From Planctomycetota bacterium (lineage in GTDB: Bacteria > Planctomycetota > Planctomycetia > Planctomycetales > Planctomycetaceae), in contig JAFEBS010000039.1 of assembly GCA_018242525.1 (NCBI GenBank), positions 1 to 64,000 of the forward strand: 64,000 bases of DNA, given 5' to 3'. This document shows positions 45,730-54,201 of the stretch, piece after piece; position 1 is the stretch's first letter, and every line of letters begins with the position of its first letter. The translations under genes and the position numbers were made by a program. The notes under the pieces were generated by a model, which saw only the letters and a list, made by a program, of their open reading frames with translations, made no database searches and had not been told where the DNA came from.

Positions 45730-46632
45730 ATGTCGAACGATCCACCAGCAATCGAAGTCCCGCCCGCTCGGCCGAATCGTCGATTTCCCCCCTTGCTGCT
45801 GGTTGTGCTGCTGGGGGTTGGCTGGATTGTCGGGGACGGTTCGCGCTGCCGCCCGGCGGATCCCAATTCGCCCGTTTCGCTGCGCGGCGATGTTGCACTC
45901 ACGTCCCCCAAGGATCCGATTCTGCGGGTCGCCACGTTCAACATTCATGGTGGCCGTGGGCGCGACAAACAGCAGGATCTGGCACGAACTGCGGCCGTAA
46001 TTTCTACGTTGTCCCCGCCGGATCTGGTGGGATTGAACGAAGTTCGAGGAACTTGGAATTCTGACTGGTGGCCCGATCAGGCTGCTGATCTGGGCCAGCG
46101 ACTGGGGATGCAATCCGTCTTCATTCCCACCGAGCGACGCTGGTGGCACGAGCATTTTGGAAACGGACTCTTGTCGCGAATCCCGTTGTCACAGATTCAT
46201 CGTGTTCCCCTGGCGGGAACCCGGGGAAAGGCCTTTCGCTGCGCTGTCCTGGCTCAAGTGGAATTCGAGGGGCAGTCAGTCCAGGTCCTGTCTGTCCATG
46301 TGGACAGCCAGGCGGACCGCGAGCGCCAACTGGGTGCGGTGCTGTCGCTATTTGTCGGTCTGCAACCTCCTGCGCTCCTGATCGGCGATTTGAATTCGAA
46401 TCGGGAAGATCCGCAGATGCGCGCGTTGCTGGCGCGAACAGATGTCGTTGATGCCCTGCAGGACGCACCGCCTGATCAGCGCGGGCGTCAACATATTGAT
46501 TGGATTCTGGCCCGGGGACTGCGGTGCCGTACCGGCCAGCTAATCGACAATGAGGCCTCGGATCACCCCGCGGCTTTCGCAGAATTGGAGTTGCTGCCTT
46601 CCGCCAATTCCCCCGCCGGTACCAGTGAATGA
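45730..46632 (+). CDS. endonuclease/exonuclease/phosphatase-family protein, membrane-anchored
   Basis: A 300-residue protein with an N-terminal hydrophobic anchor (FPPLLLVVLLGVGWIVGDG), so the enzyme domain faces the periplasm. EEP motifs are all visible: VATFNIHGGRG, VGLNEVRG, GNGLLSRIPL, LIGDLNSN, HIDWILARG and a final SDHPA with the catalytic Asp-His. These Mg-dependent enzymes include DNases, phosphoinositide phosphatases and sphingomyelinases, so the substrate is not fixed; lipid phosphodiesters fit the neighbours. ATG 45730 lies 6 bp after the glycosyltransferase stop, and the stop overlaps the start of the next gene by 4 bp, indicating translational coupling. Confidence 0.85.
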   Translation: MSNDPPAIEVPPARPNRRFPPLLLVVLLGVGWIVGDGSRCRPADPNSPVSLRGDVALTSPKDPILRVATFNIHGGRGRDKQQDLARTAAVISTLSPPDLVGLNEVRGTWNSDWWPDQAADLGQRLGMQSVFIPTERRWWHEHFGNGLLSRIPLSQIHRVPLAGTRGKAFRCAVLAQVEFEGQSVQVLSVHVDSQADRERQLGAVLSLFVGLQPPALLIGDLNSNREDPQMRALLARTDVVDALQDAPPDQRGRQHIDWILARGLRCRTGQLIDNEASDHPAAFAELELLPSANSPAGTSE

Positions 46633-46907
46633 CATACGTCGACATCATCAACGCGTTGGAACTGGTGTGGTGGCCGATCGTCGGCCTCGCCATTGCCTGG
46701 CGCAGTCGAACTGCTGATTTGCGTTGGCAGCGCCTGGGATACATCTCGGCAGGACTGCTGGTCTGGTTCGGCCTGTCGGATGGCGTGGAGCTTTATACCA
46801 AGGCCTGGTGGAACCCGTGGTGGTTGCTCGTCTGGAAGGGACTCTGCATCACGGGCCTGGTGGCGAGTGTCGTGATTCGATTTCGATGGTTACAAACACG
46901 CTCGTAG
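46629..46907 (+). CDS. small membrane protein coupled to the EEP gene
   Basis: A 92-residue protein with three hydrophobic stretches (LELVWWPIVGLAIAW, LGYISAGLLVWFGLS, LLVWKGLCITGLVASVVIRF), so very likely integral to the membrane. The ATGA overlap with the upstream stop (46629-46632) shows it belongs to the operon. No family recognised. Trp-rich interfacial residues (VELYTKAWWNPWWLL) suggest contact with the lipid head-group region. It may help the EEP enzyme or a lipid enzyme of the group. It converges on the minus-strand gene ending at 46950. Confidence 0.7.
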   Translation: MTYVDIINALELVWWPIVGLAIAWRSRTADLRWQRLGYISAGLLVWFGLSDGVELYTKAWWNPWWLLVWKGLCITGLVASVVIRFRWLQTRS

Positions 46908-46949
46908 CGGATCGACCGAATTGGCATCTGCACATGCCGCAGGAACGGC

Positions 46950-48734
46950 TCAGCGACCGTCCCGGCGATGACGATGGCGGCCAGTTCGACGCCCGAACTG
47001 TCTGGAGGAATCCGACTCATCGTCGTCACCACCGTCGACATCCGTATCTGCCAGTTCGCCGTGCGTGTCGGGATGGCGCTCGGCACGATCGATCGTCAAG
47101 TGGTCTGACGCTGTCTGATTCGCTCCTTCGTCGTCAATCGAGGCCGATGCAGGATGAACGTTGGAAGGTTTCTGTTGCCTGGCCGATTGAACCTCACGTT
47201 CGTGATCCAGAGTCGCACGCTCGTGTTGCAACCGATCGTTGAACTCTTGCTCACGAGCGACCAGGTCGCGCTGCACTTCCGCCTGGGCTGCCCGCTGGTC
47301 TGCGACGGGCTCTTTCCGTGAGTTTGCCATGGAGGCAAACTGCTGGATCTCTGTTTCCCAGGCAGCCAGTTTCGACAACCCATCGCCGGCGGTTGTGGAG
47401 TCAGCAACCGGTTGGGGTTCCGGCCCTGTCGATTCCGCCCCGGGGGACTCGTCTGCCAACTGCGGGTAAGCATGGTCTCCGGGACGCGTACCATGTTGCT
47501 GGGCCGTCCAGGCCTGGATGATTTGTGCACCAGTTCGCCGTCGTTCGTCGAGTTCCTCATCCGTGGGGCCGGAAGGCTCGGGTGGCGTTGGCGGGTGGGC
47601 TTGATCGCGGGCGTGGAGCAGGGTAGAGACTTCGCTGTAGCTCTCATCGACGGCATCGGCCTCGGCCTGCCATTCCTTGTCTTCGATTTGTCGCAACGAT
47701 TCCTGGATGGACATGATCGGTCCCGTATCCAGACCTTCAAACGAGGGCCGGGGTGCATTCAATTCGCGCAACAAAGCCGCCCGGGCAGCACGGCGGTCAC
47801 TGATCGCAAAGCTGGCCAGGGTCACCAGGAAAGCAAGTCCGACGGCCGAAATCAGGCCGATCATGTACGGGACAATCGCATCGGTGGACGGTATGGAATC
47901 CGGTGGCCGGTACAGCAGGATGCGATGGGCCAGCAATGTTGGCGCGACATGCATTCCACCGCCAGAGGCATAGCCTTCCCGTTTGAAGAAATATCCCGTG
48001 ACGCGGACCTGTTTGCGCAGGTTCTCGCCCGGCTCCAACTCGCGCGGCAATTCCGTCAGAACGACACGATATGGGTGATTGGACGAGTCGGCAGTAAAGA
48101 TCCAGGCTTCATACAGGGTGTTGAACCCATACGCATTCACGCTCGCCTGGAATTCGTACAGCCGCCACAAATCCCCATGAATCGTGACTGGTTCGCCGCG
48201 AAACTGCTGAGGGTCCGTCATCAGATTGAGGTATTGAACATCCGTCGCTCCAGCCAGCTCCAATTCGTTGACGGGAACGCGTTGGGCGTGGTCCAGCAAT
48301 CGGTAATACGCCTCACCTTCCTCGCGTCGAATTCCGATGGTGTTGTCCTTGACCCGGCGCAGGATCTTCTTGTCGAACTGTACATCAAATCGGGCCAAGT
48401 TCAGTTCTGGGTCCTCGGGCGGTGCATTGCCACCCAGAGGCGGTTCCTGCCACCGCTCCGGCGTTGCAGCCGGGTTCGCGGGATCCTGAGGATCTTCGTC
48501 TGGCCGACTGACGAATTCGCCAGGCTTCAGGGTCTCGTCCTGCTCCCGGACTCGAAACACATCCTCGTCGGGAGTGGCCGGAGGGAGTTTTCCTTTTCCA
48601 TTCTGGACCTGATTGGCCTGGAACGAGCTCATCACAAACATGATGACGCCAATCAGTCCCACAAACCCCAGCATTCGCAGTTGCAAACGGCGATTGAGAT
48701 GCGGTGGAACGGATTTCGAGGTCTCGAAACGCAT
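46950..48734 (-). CDS. membrane protein with OB-like outer domain and long charged C-terminus
   Basis: Unknown function, about 594 residues from ATG 48734; a start at 48779 adds 15 unlikely residues. A membrane helix near 17-37 (MLGFVGLIGVIMFVMSSFQ) precedes a beta-rich region (about 120-265) with YLNLMTDPQQFRGEPVTIHG and RKQVRVTGYFFKREGY that looks like an OB-type barrel. A second membrane helix lies near 290-312 (IVPYMIGLISAVGLAFLV). The last 280 residues are charged, Gln/Asp/Arg-rich and probably disordered or coiled coil, ending in HRHRRDGR. The barrel between two membrane helices should lie in the periplasm. No close family recognised. Confidence 0.7.
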   Translation of the reverse strand: MRFETSKSVPPHLNRRLQLRMLGFVGLIGVIMFVMSSFQANQVQNGKGKLPPATPDEDVFRVREQDETLKPGEFVSRPDEDPQDPANPAATPERWQEPPLGGNAPPEDPELNLARFDVQFDKKILRRVKDNTIGIRREEGEAYYRLLDHAQRVPVNELELAGATDVQYLNLMTDPQQFRGEPVTIHGDLWRLYEFQASVNAYGFNTLYEAWIFTADSSNHPYRVVLTELPRELEPGENLRKQVRVTGYFFKREGYASGGGMHVAPTLLAHRILLYRPPDSIPSTDAIVPYMIGLISAVGLAFLVTLASFAISDRRAARAALLRELNAPRPSFEGLDTGPIMSIQESLRQIEDKEWQAEADAVDESYSEVSTLLHARDQAHPPTPPEPSGPTDEELDERRRTGAQIIQAWTAQQHGTRPGDHAYPQLADESPGAESTGPEPQPVADSTTAGDGLSKLAAWETEIQQFASMANSRKEPVADQRAAQAEVQRDLVAREQEFNDRLQHERATLDHEREVQSARQQKPSNVHPASASIDDEGANQTASDHLTIDRAERHPDTHGELADTDVDGGDDDESDSSRQFGRRTGRHRHRRDGR

Positions 48735-48859
48735 ACGGACCCGGCTGGCTGGAAGGAAATAAACCGACTGCCACGGCATCCAACCGGGGCGTCACCTGAA
48801 GTGGAAGAGTTTATCAGGTTTCGCCAGTCTCACAACGCGATTTCGCGGTTTCATCCGAT

Positions 48860-49237
48860 TCACTCGTCCGAGTCGTCGTCCAGATCTTGATCCTTTTTCG
48901 ACCGTCGTTTCTTGGTGACAGGGATCTCGGACCGACGGAAGACAGCGACAACATCCTCGATCGGTACGACATACAACAGGTTGTCGGATTCAAAATCAAC
49001 CGGGATCGCGTTTTTCGGGTGGAACAGCACCTTGTCATATTTCCGGACCGGGAAATCGTGGTCGCGTTCGATCTGCACGCTGATTTCCACAACCCGGCCG
49101 GTGATCGTCGGAATCTCGGCCTGATCCGGCAAGACGATTCCTCCCCGCGTTTTTTGACGCGGTTCGTCCTTGCGAATCAAGATGCGCTTGCCAAGCGGTT
49201 CGACATAATCGGTCACAACCAGACTCCGGTTTGACAT
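48860..49237 (-). CDS. GroES-like co-chaperonin (Cpn10), divergent
   Basis: A 125-residue protein with the Cpn10 fold: YVEPLGKRILIRKDEPRQKT, the mobile-loop flank GGIVLPDQA, then GRVVEIS and KYDKVLFHPKNAIPV, closing with YVVPIEDVVAVF. The ATG at 49237 is preceded by a TTG. No groEL lies in the window; canonical groES is co-transcribed with groEL, so this looks like an extra, orphan copy. The first strand (SLVVTDYVEPLGKR) is longer than usual and the C-terminus has a Lys/Arg then Asp/Glu tail of about 22 residues. The mobile loop reads PRQKTRGGIVLP, close to the family but not identical. Whether it still binds GroEL is unknown. Confidence 0.85.
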   Translation of the reverse strand: MSNRSLVVTDYVEPLGKRILIRKDEPRQKTRGGIVLPDQAEIPTITGRVVEISVQIERDHDFPVRKYDKVLFHPKNAIPVDFESDNLLYVVPIEDVVAVFRRSEIPVTKKRRSKKDQDLDDDSDE

Positions 49238-49390
49238 CAAACATTTCCACTGAAGGTCCCCTCATTCTAGGCACGGGGAAAACAGGAAGCAATTACCCGT
49301 CTTTTCCGCAGAATGCTTTCGAGACCTCACCAGACGACCGTATGATAAGGGAAGTCCACTTCGACTCACCATTTCCCGAGATTTTCACCA

Positions 49391-52336
49391 ATGTCGACCG
49401 ATGAACCGGCTTCCTCCAATTCGGGGCTCACTCCTGATTCTGGTCCGACTGGCGTTGCTGACGATACCTATCGACTGTCGTCTCCATCGCCGATGTTGAT
49501 CGATCCCGATACTCCACCGGTTCTGGTGACCCCTCGACCAGTTCCGAAAAAGGGGGCTGCCAAAAAGGCGCGGTCCGCCGATGTCTGGGCGCTATGCGGT
49601 TTGAATCTGCTCGTCTTCCTGACGAGTGTCTGTGTCATGACACTGGAATTGACCGCCTCGCGATTGATTGCCAAGACGGTTGGTTCCTCGCTGTACACCT
49701 GGACATCTGTAATTGGCGTTGTCCTGGCAGGGATCACCCTGGGAAATTTCCTGGGTGGCTGGCTGGCGGATCGATTTGATCGTGGCCGGGCTCTGGCCTG
49801 GATGTACCTGTTTGGCAGCATCTCGTGTGCCAGCGTCCTGTGGATGGACCAGCTCGTGGGACCGATTTCACGTCCCTCCATGTTCAGTTGGCCCACCTGG
49901 GTGCTGACGGTTGTGTCGATCATGTTTCTGTTGCCGTCACTGGCTCTGGGAACGATTTCGCCGCTGGTGGCGAGCATGGCACTGTCACGCAGCGTGCGGG
50001 TTGGAAAGACCGTTGGAAACGTCTACGCCTGGGGTGCCCTGGGTTCAATTCTCGGCACATTTCTGACGGGCTTTTACCTGATGGACGTCTGGGGAACTCG
50101 GACGATCATCGGCATGACGGCCACGACCCTCGGCGTCCTGGCAGCGGTCGTGGCCGGAGCGCCCCGGTTGTTTCGGACCGCCGTCGTTTGCGGTTGGCTG
50201 CAACTGCTTGGCTGGACCGTGCTGGCCGCGACCTGCACCACGCCCGCCATGGCGCACGTCGCGGAATCGTTTGGCACCTTGTTCACCATCTCGCAAACCC
50301 GGCAGCAGGCCACCGAGACCCGGTCACGCTGGCGCTCCTTTGGGGACTCGCTGGGAACAAAGCTGCACGAATTGGGATTGGTCTTGAAGTTGCGAGACGA
50401 CCGGATCGGTGCCTATTACGACGAAAGCAACTACTCGACGATCATGGTCACGGAAGGCGAACACCAGGGCCGTTCCGTCAAACATCTGCGCCTCGACAAG
50501 CTGATCCACAGCTACTATGACGAGGCCAATCCGACGGCCCTGCACTACGAATACGAACAGGTGTACGCGGCTGTCACCAAGCGAACCGCCCGACTGCTGA
50601 CTCAACCGGTGACCCTGTCGACCACGGCACTTCCCAACGATCGGATGGAAGCCAGCCAACTGCCGGCGGGAACCACGTTTGATGCCGCAACAGCCACTTT
50701 GAAGATTGAGCAGCCGACCCGGCAGACATTTGATGACCTGCTGAAGCTGGCTCCGGATGCGGCCTTCTGGCTGGCCGTCGAAGAACTGCACAAGGAAACC
50801 AACCAGCCGCTGTGGGGCGGATTCGCCGCGGTTCCGGTCGCGGATCTTCCGCAGGGAATCGTAGTACCGGACGACCTGAGCTCGGTCATCCGTTACGACA
50901 AATCGCTGGAAGTCGTCACCGCGTACGACGTCGTCACGGCTCAAGTTCGTGATCGCCTGATTCGCAGCACTCCGTTGGCAGGCTGGTATCAGGAGGTCGA
51001 GCGAGCCCGGGGGCAGTCGCGACGGGCAACCGGAATGTTTATCGGCGGCGGCGGATTCATTTTCCCACGCTGGTTCGTGAAAGAGTTTCCTGGCAGTCCG
51101 CGAGTGGAGGTCGCGGAACTGGATTCCGCAGTTTACAAGGTTGCCTGCGAAGCCCTGGGCCTGACTGGTGAGGAACAACAGCGGATTCTGACTTCGATCG
51201 GCGACGCTCGTAATGTCGTGGATGACCGGTTGCGAGAAAACCAGCGTCAGGTGGCGGCAGGACAGACACCGGTCTTGTACGACTTCATCTATGGAGACGC
51301 GTTCAACGATTTCAGCATCCCGGCTCACCTGACGACGCACGAATTCCTGCAAAAGTTACATGACTTGCTGTCCGAGGATGGGGTCTTTCAGGCGAATATC
51401 ATCGACATCTATCCGCGCGTGGAATATCCAGGCTCGACGGTCGGAGTTGGCGAAGCCGATTACCAGGGGCCGCTGCCAACGGGTCTGGCGGGAAAGGCAT
51501 GGACAATCGGTCAATACGCGTCCGCCGGAACAGCGTTTGCCCCCCTGGAAATCAAGTCGTATGGCAATGGCCAGTATCGGGTGCGGGCGACCGGATTGAT
51601 CACCGTGGCCGATGAGCGCCGGCTCGTCAACGTTGACCTGACCGACGTGCAGACACCGACAATGGTCACGAACCCGTTGGCAGCGGACGCCGCCACCTGG
51701 CGCAGCGTCATCGAATCGATTGCCAGTCAGACCCGTGAACGGAAGACGTTTAACGGTTCCATCCCGTCCAGCCTGAAGGCCAATGACGATCTGCTGGAAG
51801 CCTGGATTCCCTCCGCCACACCGTGGGAATGTGTTGAGATCTTTCGAGCCGGTTCGCCAGATGGCCAGACCAGTCGGTACTCGCTGGGGTTTCGCGGAAT
51901 CATTTCGCTCCCGCAGCAGAATGAACTGGTTCAACTGGACCCGAACAACAGAGAATGGACAACCGCCGTCCGCGAATCGTGTGTCGCGTCACGCAAACCC
52001 GGCCCTGGTCGATTCCTGGGCCGGTATGTTGCCACCGCCGCCCGTGTCTTTCCCAACATCTACCTTTTCAGTACTTCCAACTCCCAGCCGAATGGAGATC
52101 GCGACACGTTTGTCATGGTCTGTTCCCGCCGGCCACTGGAATTGAAGAACCTCGCCGACACGGGCGACTGGACCGGTGACTGGTTCGCCGCCCTCGAAAC
52201 TAAGCCAGGGGAATCCAAGCCAACGTACCTGGGACAGATGGCGGCCGTGTTGACACTGTCTGAAGGTCAGATCCTGACAGACGACTTTGCCCCCGTCGAC
52301 AATCTGCTGCGGCCTGTGTTTGCCGATCAGCAGTGA
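49391..52336 (+). CDS. fused MFS-like membrane / spermidine synthase-like protein
   Basis: A 981-residue protein. The N-terminal half (about 70-320) is a set of membrane helices typical of the fused MFS/spermidine synthase family: LTSVCVMTLELTASRLIAKT, GITLGNFLGGWLADRFDRGR, GTISPLVASMAL. The soluble half begins like SpeE (YYDESNYSTIMVTEG, then LHYEYEQVYAAV), is interrupted by about 170 residues without family features, and resumes with a nucleotide-fold motif (GGGGFIFPRWF, VEVAELDSAVYKVA, DFIYGDAFNDF). The GGGDG loop of true spermidine synthase is changed to GGGGF, so aminopropyl transfer is doubtful. A further 270-residue beta-rich C-terminus includes YGNGQYRVRATGLI. Divergent from the groES-like gene. 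Confidence 0.82.
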   Translation: MSTDEPASSNSGLTPDSGPTGVADDTYRLSSPSPMLIDPDTPPVLVTPRPVPKKGAAKKARSADVWALCGLNLLVFLTSVCVMTLELTASRLIAKTVGSSLYTWTSVIGVVLAGITLGNFLGGWLADRFDRGRALAWMYLFGSISCASVLWMDQLVGPISRPSMFSWPTWVLTVVSIMFLLPSLALGTISPLVASMALSRSVRVGKTVGNVYAWGALGSILGTFLTGFYLMDVWGTRTIIGMTATTLGVLAAVVAGAPRLFRTAVVCGWLQLLGWTVLAATCTTPAMAHVAESFGTLFTISQTRQQATETRSRWRSFGDSLGTKLHELGLVLKLRDDRIGAYYDESNYSTIMVTEGEHQGRSVKHLRLDKLIHSYYDEANPTALHYEYEQVYAAVTKRTARLLTQPVTLSTTALPNDRMEASQLPAGTTFDAATATLKIEQPTRQTFDDLLKLAPDAAFWLAVEELHKETNQPLWGGFAAVPVADLPQGIVVPDDLSSVIRYDKSLEVVTAYDVVTAQVRDRLIRSTPLAGWYQEVERARGQSRRATGMFIGGGGFIFPRWFVKEFPGSPRVEVAELDSAVYKVACEALGLTGEEQQRILTSIGDARNVVDDRLRENQRQVAAGQTPVLYDFIYGDAFNDFSIPAHLTTHEFLQKLHDLLSEDGVFQANIIDIYPRVEYPGSTVGVGEADYQGPLPTGLAGKAWTIGQYASAGTAFAPLEIKSYGNGQYRVRATGLITVADERRLVNVDLTDVQTPTMVTNPLAADAATWRSVIESIASQTRERKTFNGSIPSSLKANDDLLEAWIPSATPWECVEIFRAGSPDGQTSRYSLGFRGIISLPQQNELVQLDPNNREWTTAVRESCVASRKPGPGRFLGRYVATAARVFPNIYLFSTSNSQPNGDRDTFVMVCSRRPLELKNLADTGDWTGDWFAALETKPGESKPTYLGQMAAVLTLSEGQILTDDFAPVDNLLRPVFADQQ

Positions 52337-52353
52337 GGGTCTCCAGACTCACA

Positions 52354-52403
52354 CTCGGCGCGGGTCTCCCGACCCCGCCGAAACGCCCGACCGCAGGTCT
52401 CCT
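52354..52403. repeat. left arm of 50-bp perfect inverted repeat (planctomycete gggtctcccg family)
   Basis: Bases 52354-52403 are the exact reverse complement of 52958-53007. The unit begins ctcggcgcgggtctcccg. Similarity continues a little outward to about 52336. It lies 18 bases after the stop codon of the MFS/SpeE-like gene, in a 212-bp gap with no other features. Confidence 0.9.
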
Positions 52404-52548
52404 CTTCGGCCACGGCAGAAACCCCTGACCGGAGATCTCCCTCTCTCATCGCGCCCCGGCGGATCTGACGTTCTCGAATGACAATCTTCTCACCGGGTCG
52501 ACATAATTACACGCCGTATTCCAAACACCGACCGGGGGAAAGTCACGA

Positions 52549-52956
52549 GTGCCAACGCGAAACCATGGATTGGTAAGACTGCTGCGAGGCCTGGGCGTCG
52601 TCAATTTCGCCGCAGCCATTGCCGTTGTGGCTCCACGCACCTGGCTGGCCGGCTGTCATGCGGCGATGGGACTGGGTTCATTTCCCACTGAACCGATCGC
52701 AGGCTACCTGGCTCGAACGACGTCATTGTGGTTTGCGTCGTTCGGAGTGCTGCTGTGGTTTATTGCTCGCGACGTCCAGCACTATGCCGGCCTGATTACC
52801 TTTCTGGGAATTGCAATGCTGATCCAGGGGTCGGTGGTGATTGCGATTGACTGGTACGAAGGAATGCCAGCATGGTGGATCGCGGTTGAAGGCCCCACAT
52901 GCGTCCTGCTCGCAACTGCGATCCTGGTCCTGCTTCGTCGCTCGACCCGACCATGA
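52549..52956 (+). CDS. small four-helix membrane protein
   Basis: A 135-residue protein with four hydrophobic segments (VVNFAAAIAVVAPRTWLAG, TTSLWFASFGVLLWFIA, LITFLGIAMLIQGSVVIAI, PTCVLLATAILVLL). GTG 52549 is preceded by GGGGGAAAG 9-17 bases upstream. No recognised family; the arrangement resembles DoxX-like or other small membrane proteins. It sits alone between perfect inverted repeats at 52354-52403 and 52958-53007, the right one starting two bases after its stop codon. That placement suggests the gene and the repeats may have moved or been duplicated as a unit, or that the repeats act as 3' structures. Confidence 0.75.
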   Translation: MPTRNHGLVRLLRGLGVVNFAAAIAVVAPRTWLAGCHAAMGLGSFPTEPIAGYLARTTSLWFASFGVLLWFIARDVQHYAGLITFLGIAMLIQGSVVIAIDWYEGMPAWWIAVEGPTCVLLATAILVLLRRSTRP

Positions 52957-52957
52957 A

Positions 52958-53031
52958 AGGAGACCTGCGGTCGGGCGTTTCGGCGGGGTCGGGAGACCCG
53001 CGCCGAGCGTGGGGAGACCCGCGCCGAGCGT
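52958..53031. repeat. right arm of the 50-bp inverted repeat, with partial tandem copy
   Basis: Bases 52958-53007 are the exact reverse complement of 52354-52403. The 20-base segment gggagacccgcgccgagcgt at 52991-53010 is repeated at 53012-53031. The arm lies between the stop codon of the small membrane protein gene and the stop codon of the dus gene. Confidence 0.9.
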
Positions 53032-53063
53032 GAGCGCTGCGCGCGACGCACGAGTGCGCGACT

Positions 53064-54188
53064 CTACCAGCGTTCAACCGGACCGTTGGGTACCTTGATC
53101 AAGGCCGTCGCAATGGGAGTTCGTCGTTCACCGTGACGCTGGCGGATTTCGGCGATGATCGCTTCAAACTCCGGCAGACTGGTGAACAGACGCAGTCGCT
53201 GTTCCAGATCTTCAGGGACACCCAGGCGGGCACCGTACCAGGCGGCAAATTTGCGAAACAGCAGGCAGCTTCGCTCGCCATGTTGTTCGGTCATCAGCAG
53301 GAAATGACGCGCCAGGAAATCGACCTGTTCATCCGGCGTTGGTTCGCGCGGTGTCCGGCCCAGTTCCACATCCTGCAGCTTGCGGAAGATCCAGGGGTCC
53401 AGCATCGCACCGCGACCAATCGCGATCGCGGCACACCCGGTCACCCGGCGCATGTGTTGCGCGCCCTCAACCGTCCTGACGTCTCCGTTGCCGATCACGG
53501 GGATTTGGCTCACCGCCTCGACCGTGGCCTGGATTCCGGCCAGGTCGACGCCCCCCTGAAAGCCCTGCTGTCGCGTCCGACCGTGAATTGTGATGGCGGC
53601 CACGCCAGCCGCTTCAAACCGTTTCGCGAGCATCGGTGACGCGATCGAATCGCGATCCCATCCCAAACGCATTTTGACCGTCACGGGGACTGCCACCGCC
53701 GCCACCACTCGTTCGACCAGGCGACAGGCATGATCGGCATCGCACAGCAGACGGGCTCCGCCACCCTGTCCATTGATCTTGGCCATGGGGCAACCCATGT
53801 TGATGTCGACCCCTTCGTAGCCGTGGGTTTCCAGCCAGCGCGCCGCGTCAACCAGGTGATCGTTGTTCCCGCTGAAGATCTGGACGGACAGCGGACGATC
53901 GTGCGGATGCGTTTCGATCAACTCAAGCGAATGCCGGTGGCCGCCCACCAGTTGCGTCGCATGGACCAGATCCGTCGTCGCCAGTCCCAGTCCACCGACC
54001 TCCCGTAATGCCCGGCGAAAGGCCAGATGGGTGTATCCGGCCAGCGGTGCCAGGCAGTACCGAGATGGCAATTGACGGGAGCCGATCGTGAACGACACGG
54101 GCGACGGCGTCTCGTCGGAATTCAACGACGCCTGGGTCGTGAATTCACGTGACTCGTGCTCTTCCACTTCTGTCTGAACGCCTGTCAC
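53064..54188 (-). CDS. dus: tRNA-dihydrouridine synthase (Dus)
   Basis: FMN enzyme reducing uridines in tRNA loops. The TIM-barrel opens with YCLAPLAGYTHLAFRR. The catalytic Cys lies in DINMGCPMAKINGQGGGARL, where it is conserved in all Dus. FMN-site motifs follow: VTVKMRLGWD, ITIHGRTRQQGFQG, VIGNGDV and AIGRGAMLDPWIFR. Length about 374 from GTG 54188; a TTG at 54236 overlaps the histidine kinase stop and is possible. The first 30 residues are poorly conserved. It belongs to the DusB-like group by the INMGCP segment, but the specific tRNA position cannot be given. It is the last gene of the response regulator-kinase-dus leftward series. Confidence 0.92.
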   Translation of the reverse strand: MTGVQTEVEEHESREFTTQASLNSDETPSPVSFTIGSRQLPSRYCLAPLAGYTHLAFRRALREVGGLGLATTDLVHATQLVGGHRHSLELIETHPHDRPLSVQIFSGNNDHLVDAARWLETHGYEGVDINMGCPMAKINGQGGGARLLCDADHACRLVERVVAAVAVPVTVKMRLGWDRDSIASPMLAKRFEAAGVAAITIHGRTRQQGFQGGVDLAGIQATVEAVSQIPVIGNGDVRTVEGAQHMRRVTGCAAIAIGRGAMLDPWIFRKLQDVELGRTPREPTPDEQVDFLARHFLLMTEQHGERSCLLFRKFAAWYGARLGVPEDLEQRLRLFTSLPEFEAIIAEIRQRHGERRTPIATALIKVPNGPVERW

Positions 54189-54201
54189 GATTTCAGGACT
54201 T

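Noticed and set aside
52354..53031. Insertion sequence
   Set aside because: Perfect inverted repeats enclose only a small membrane protein; no transposase and no target-site duplication.
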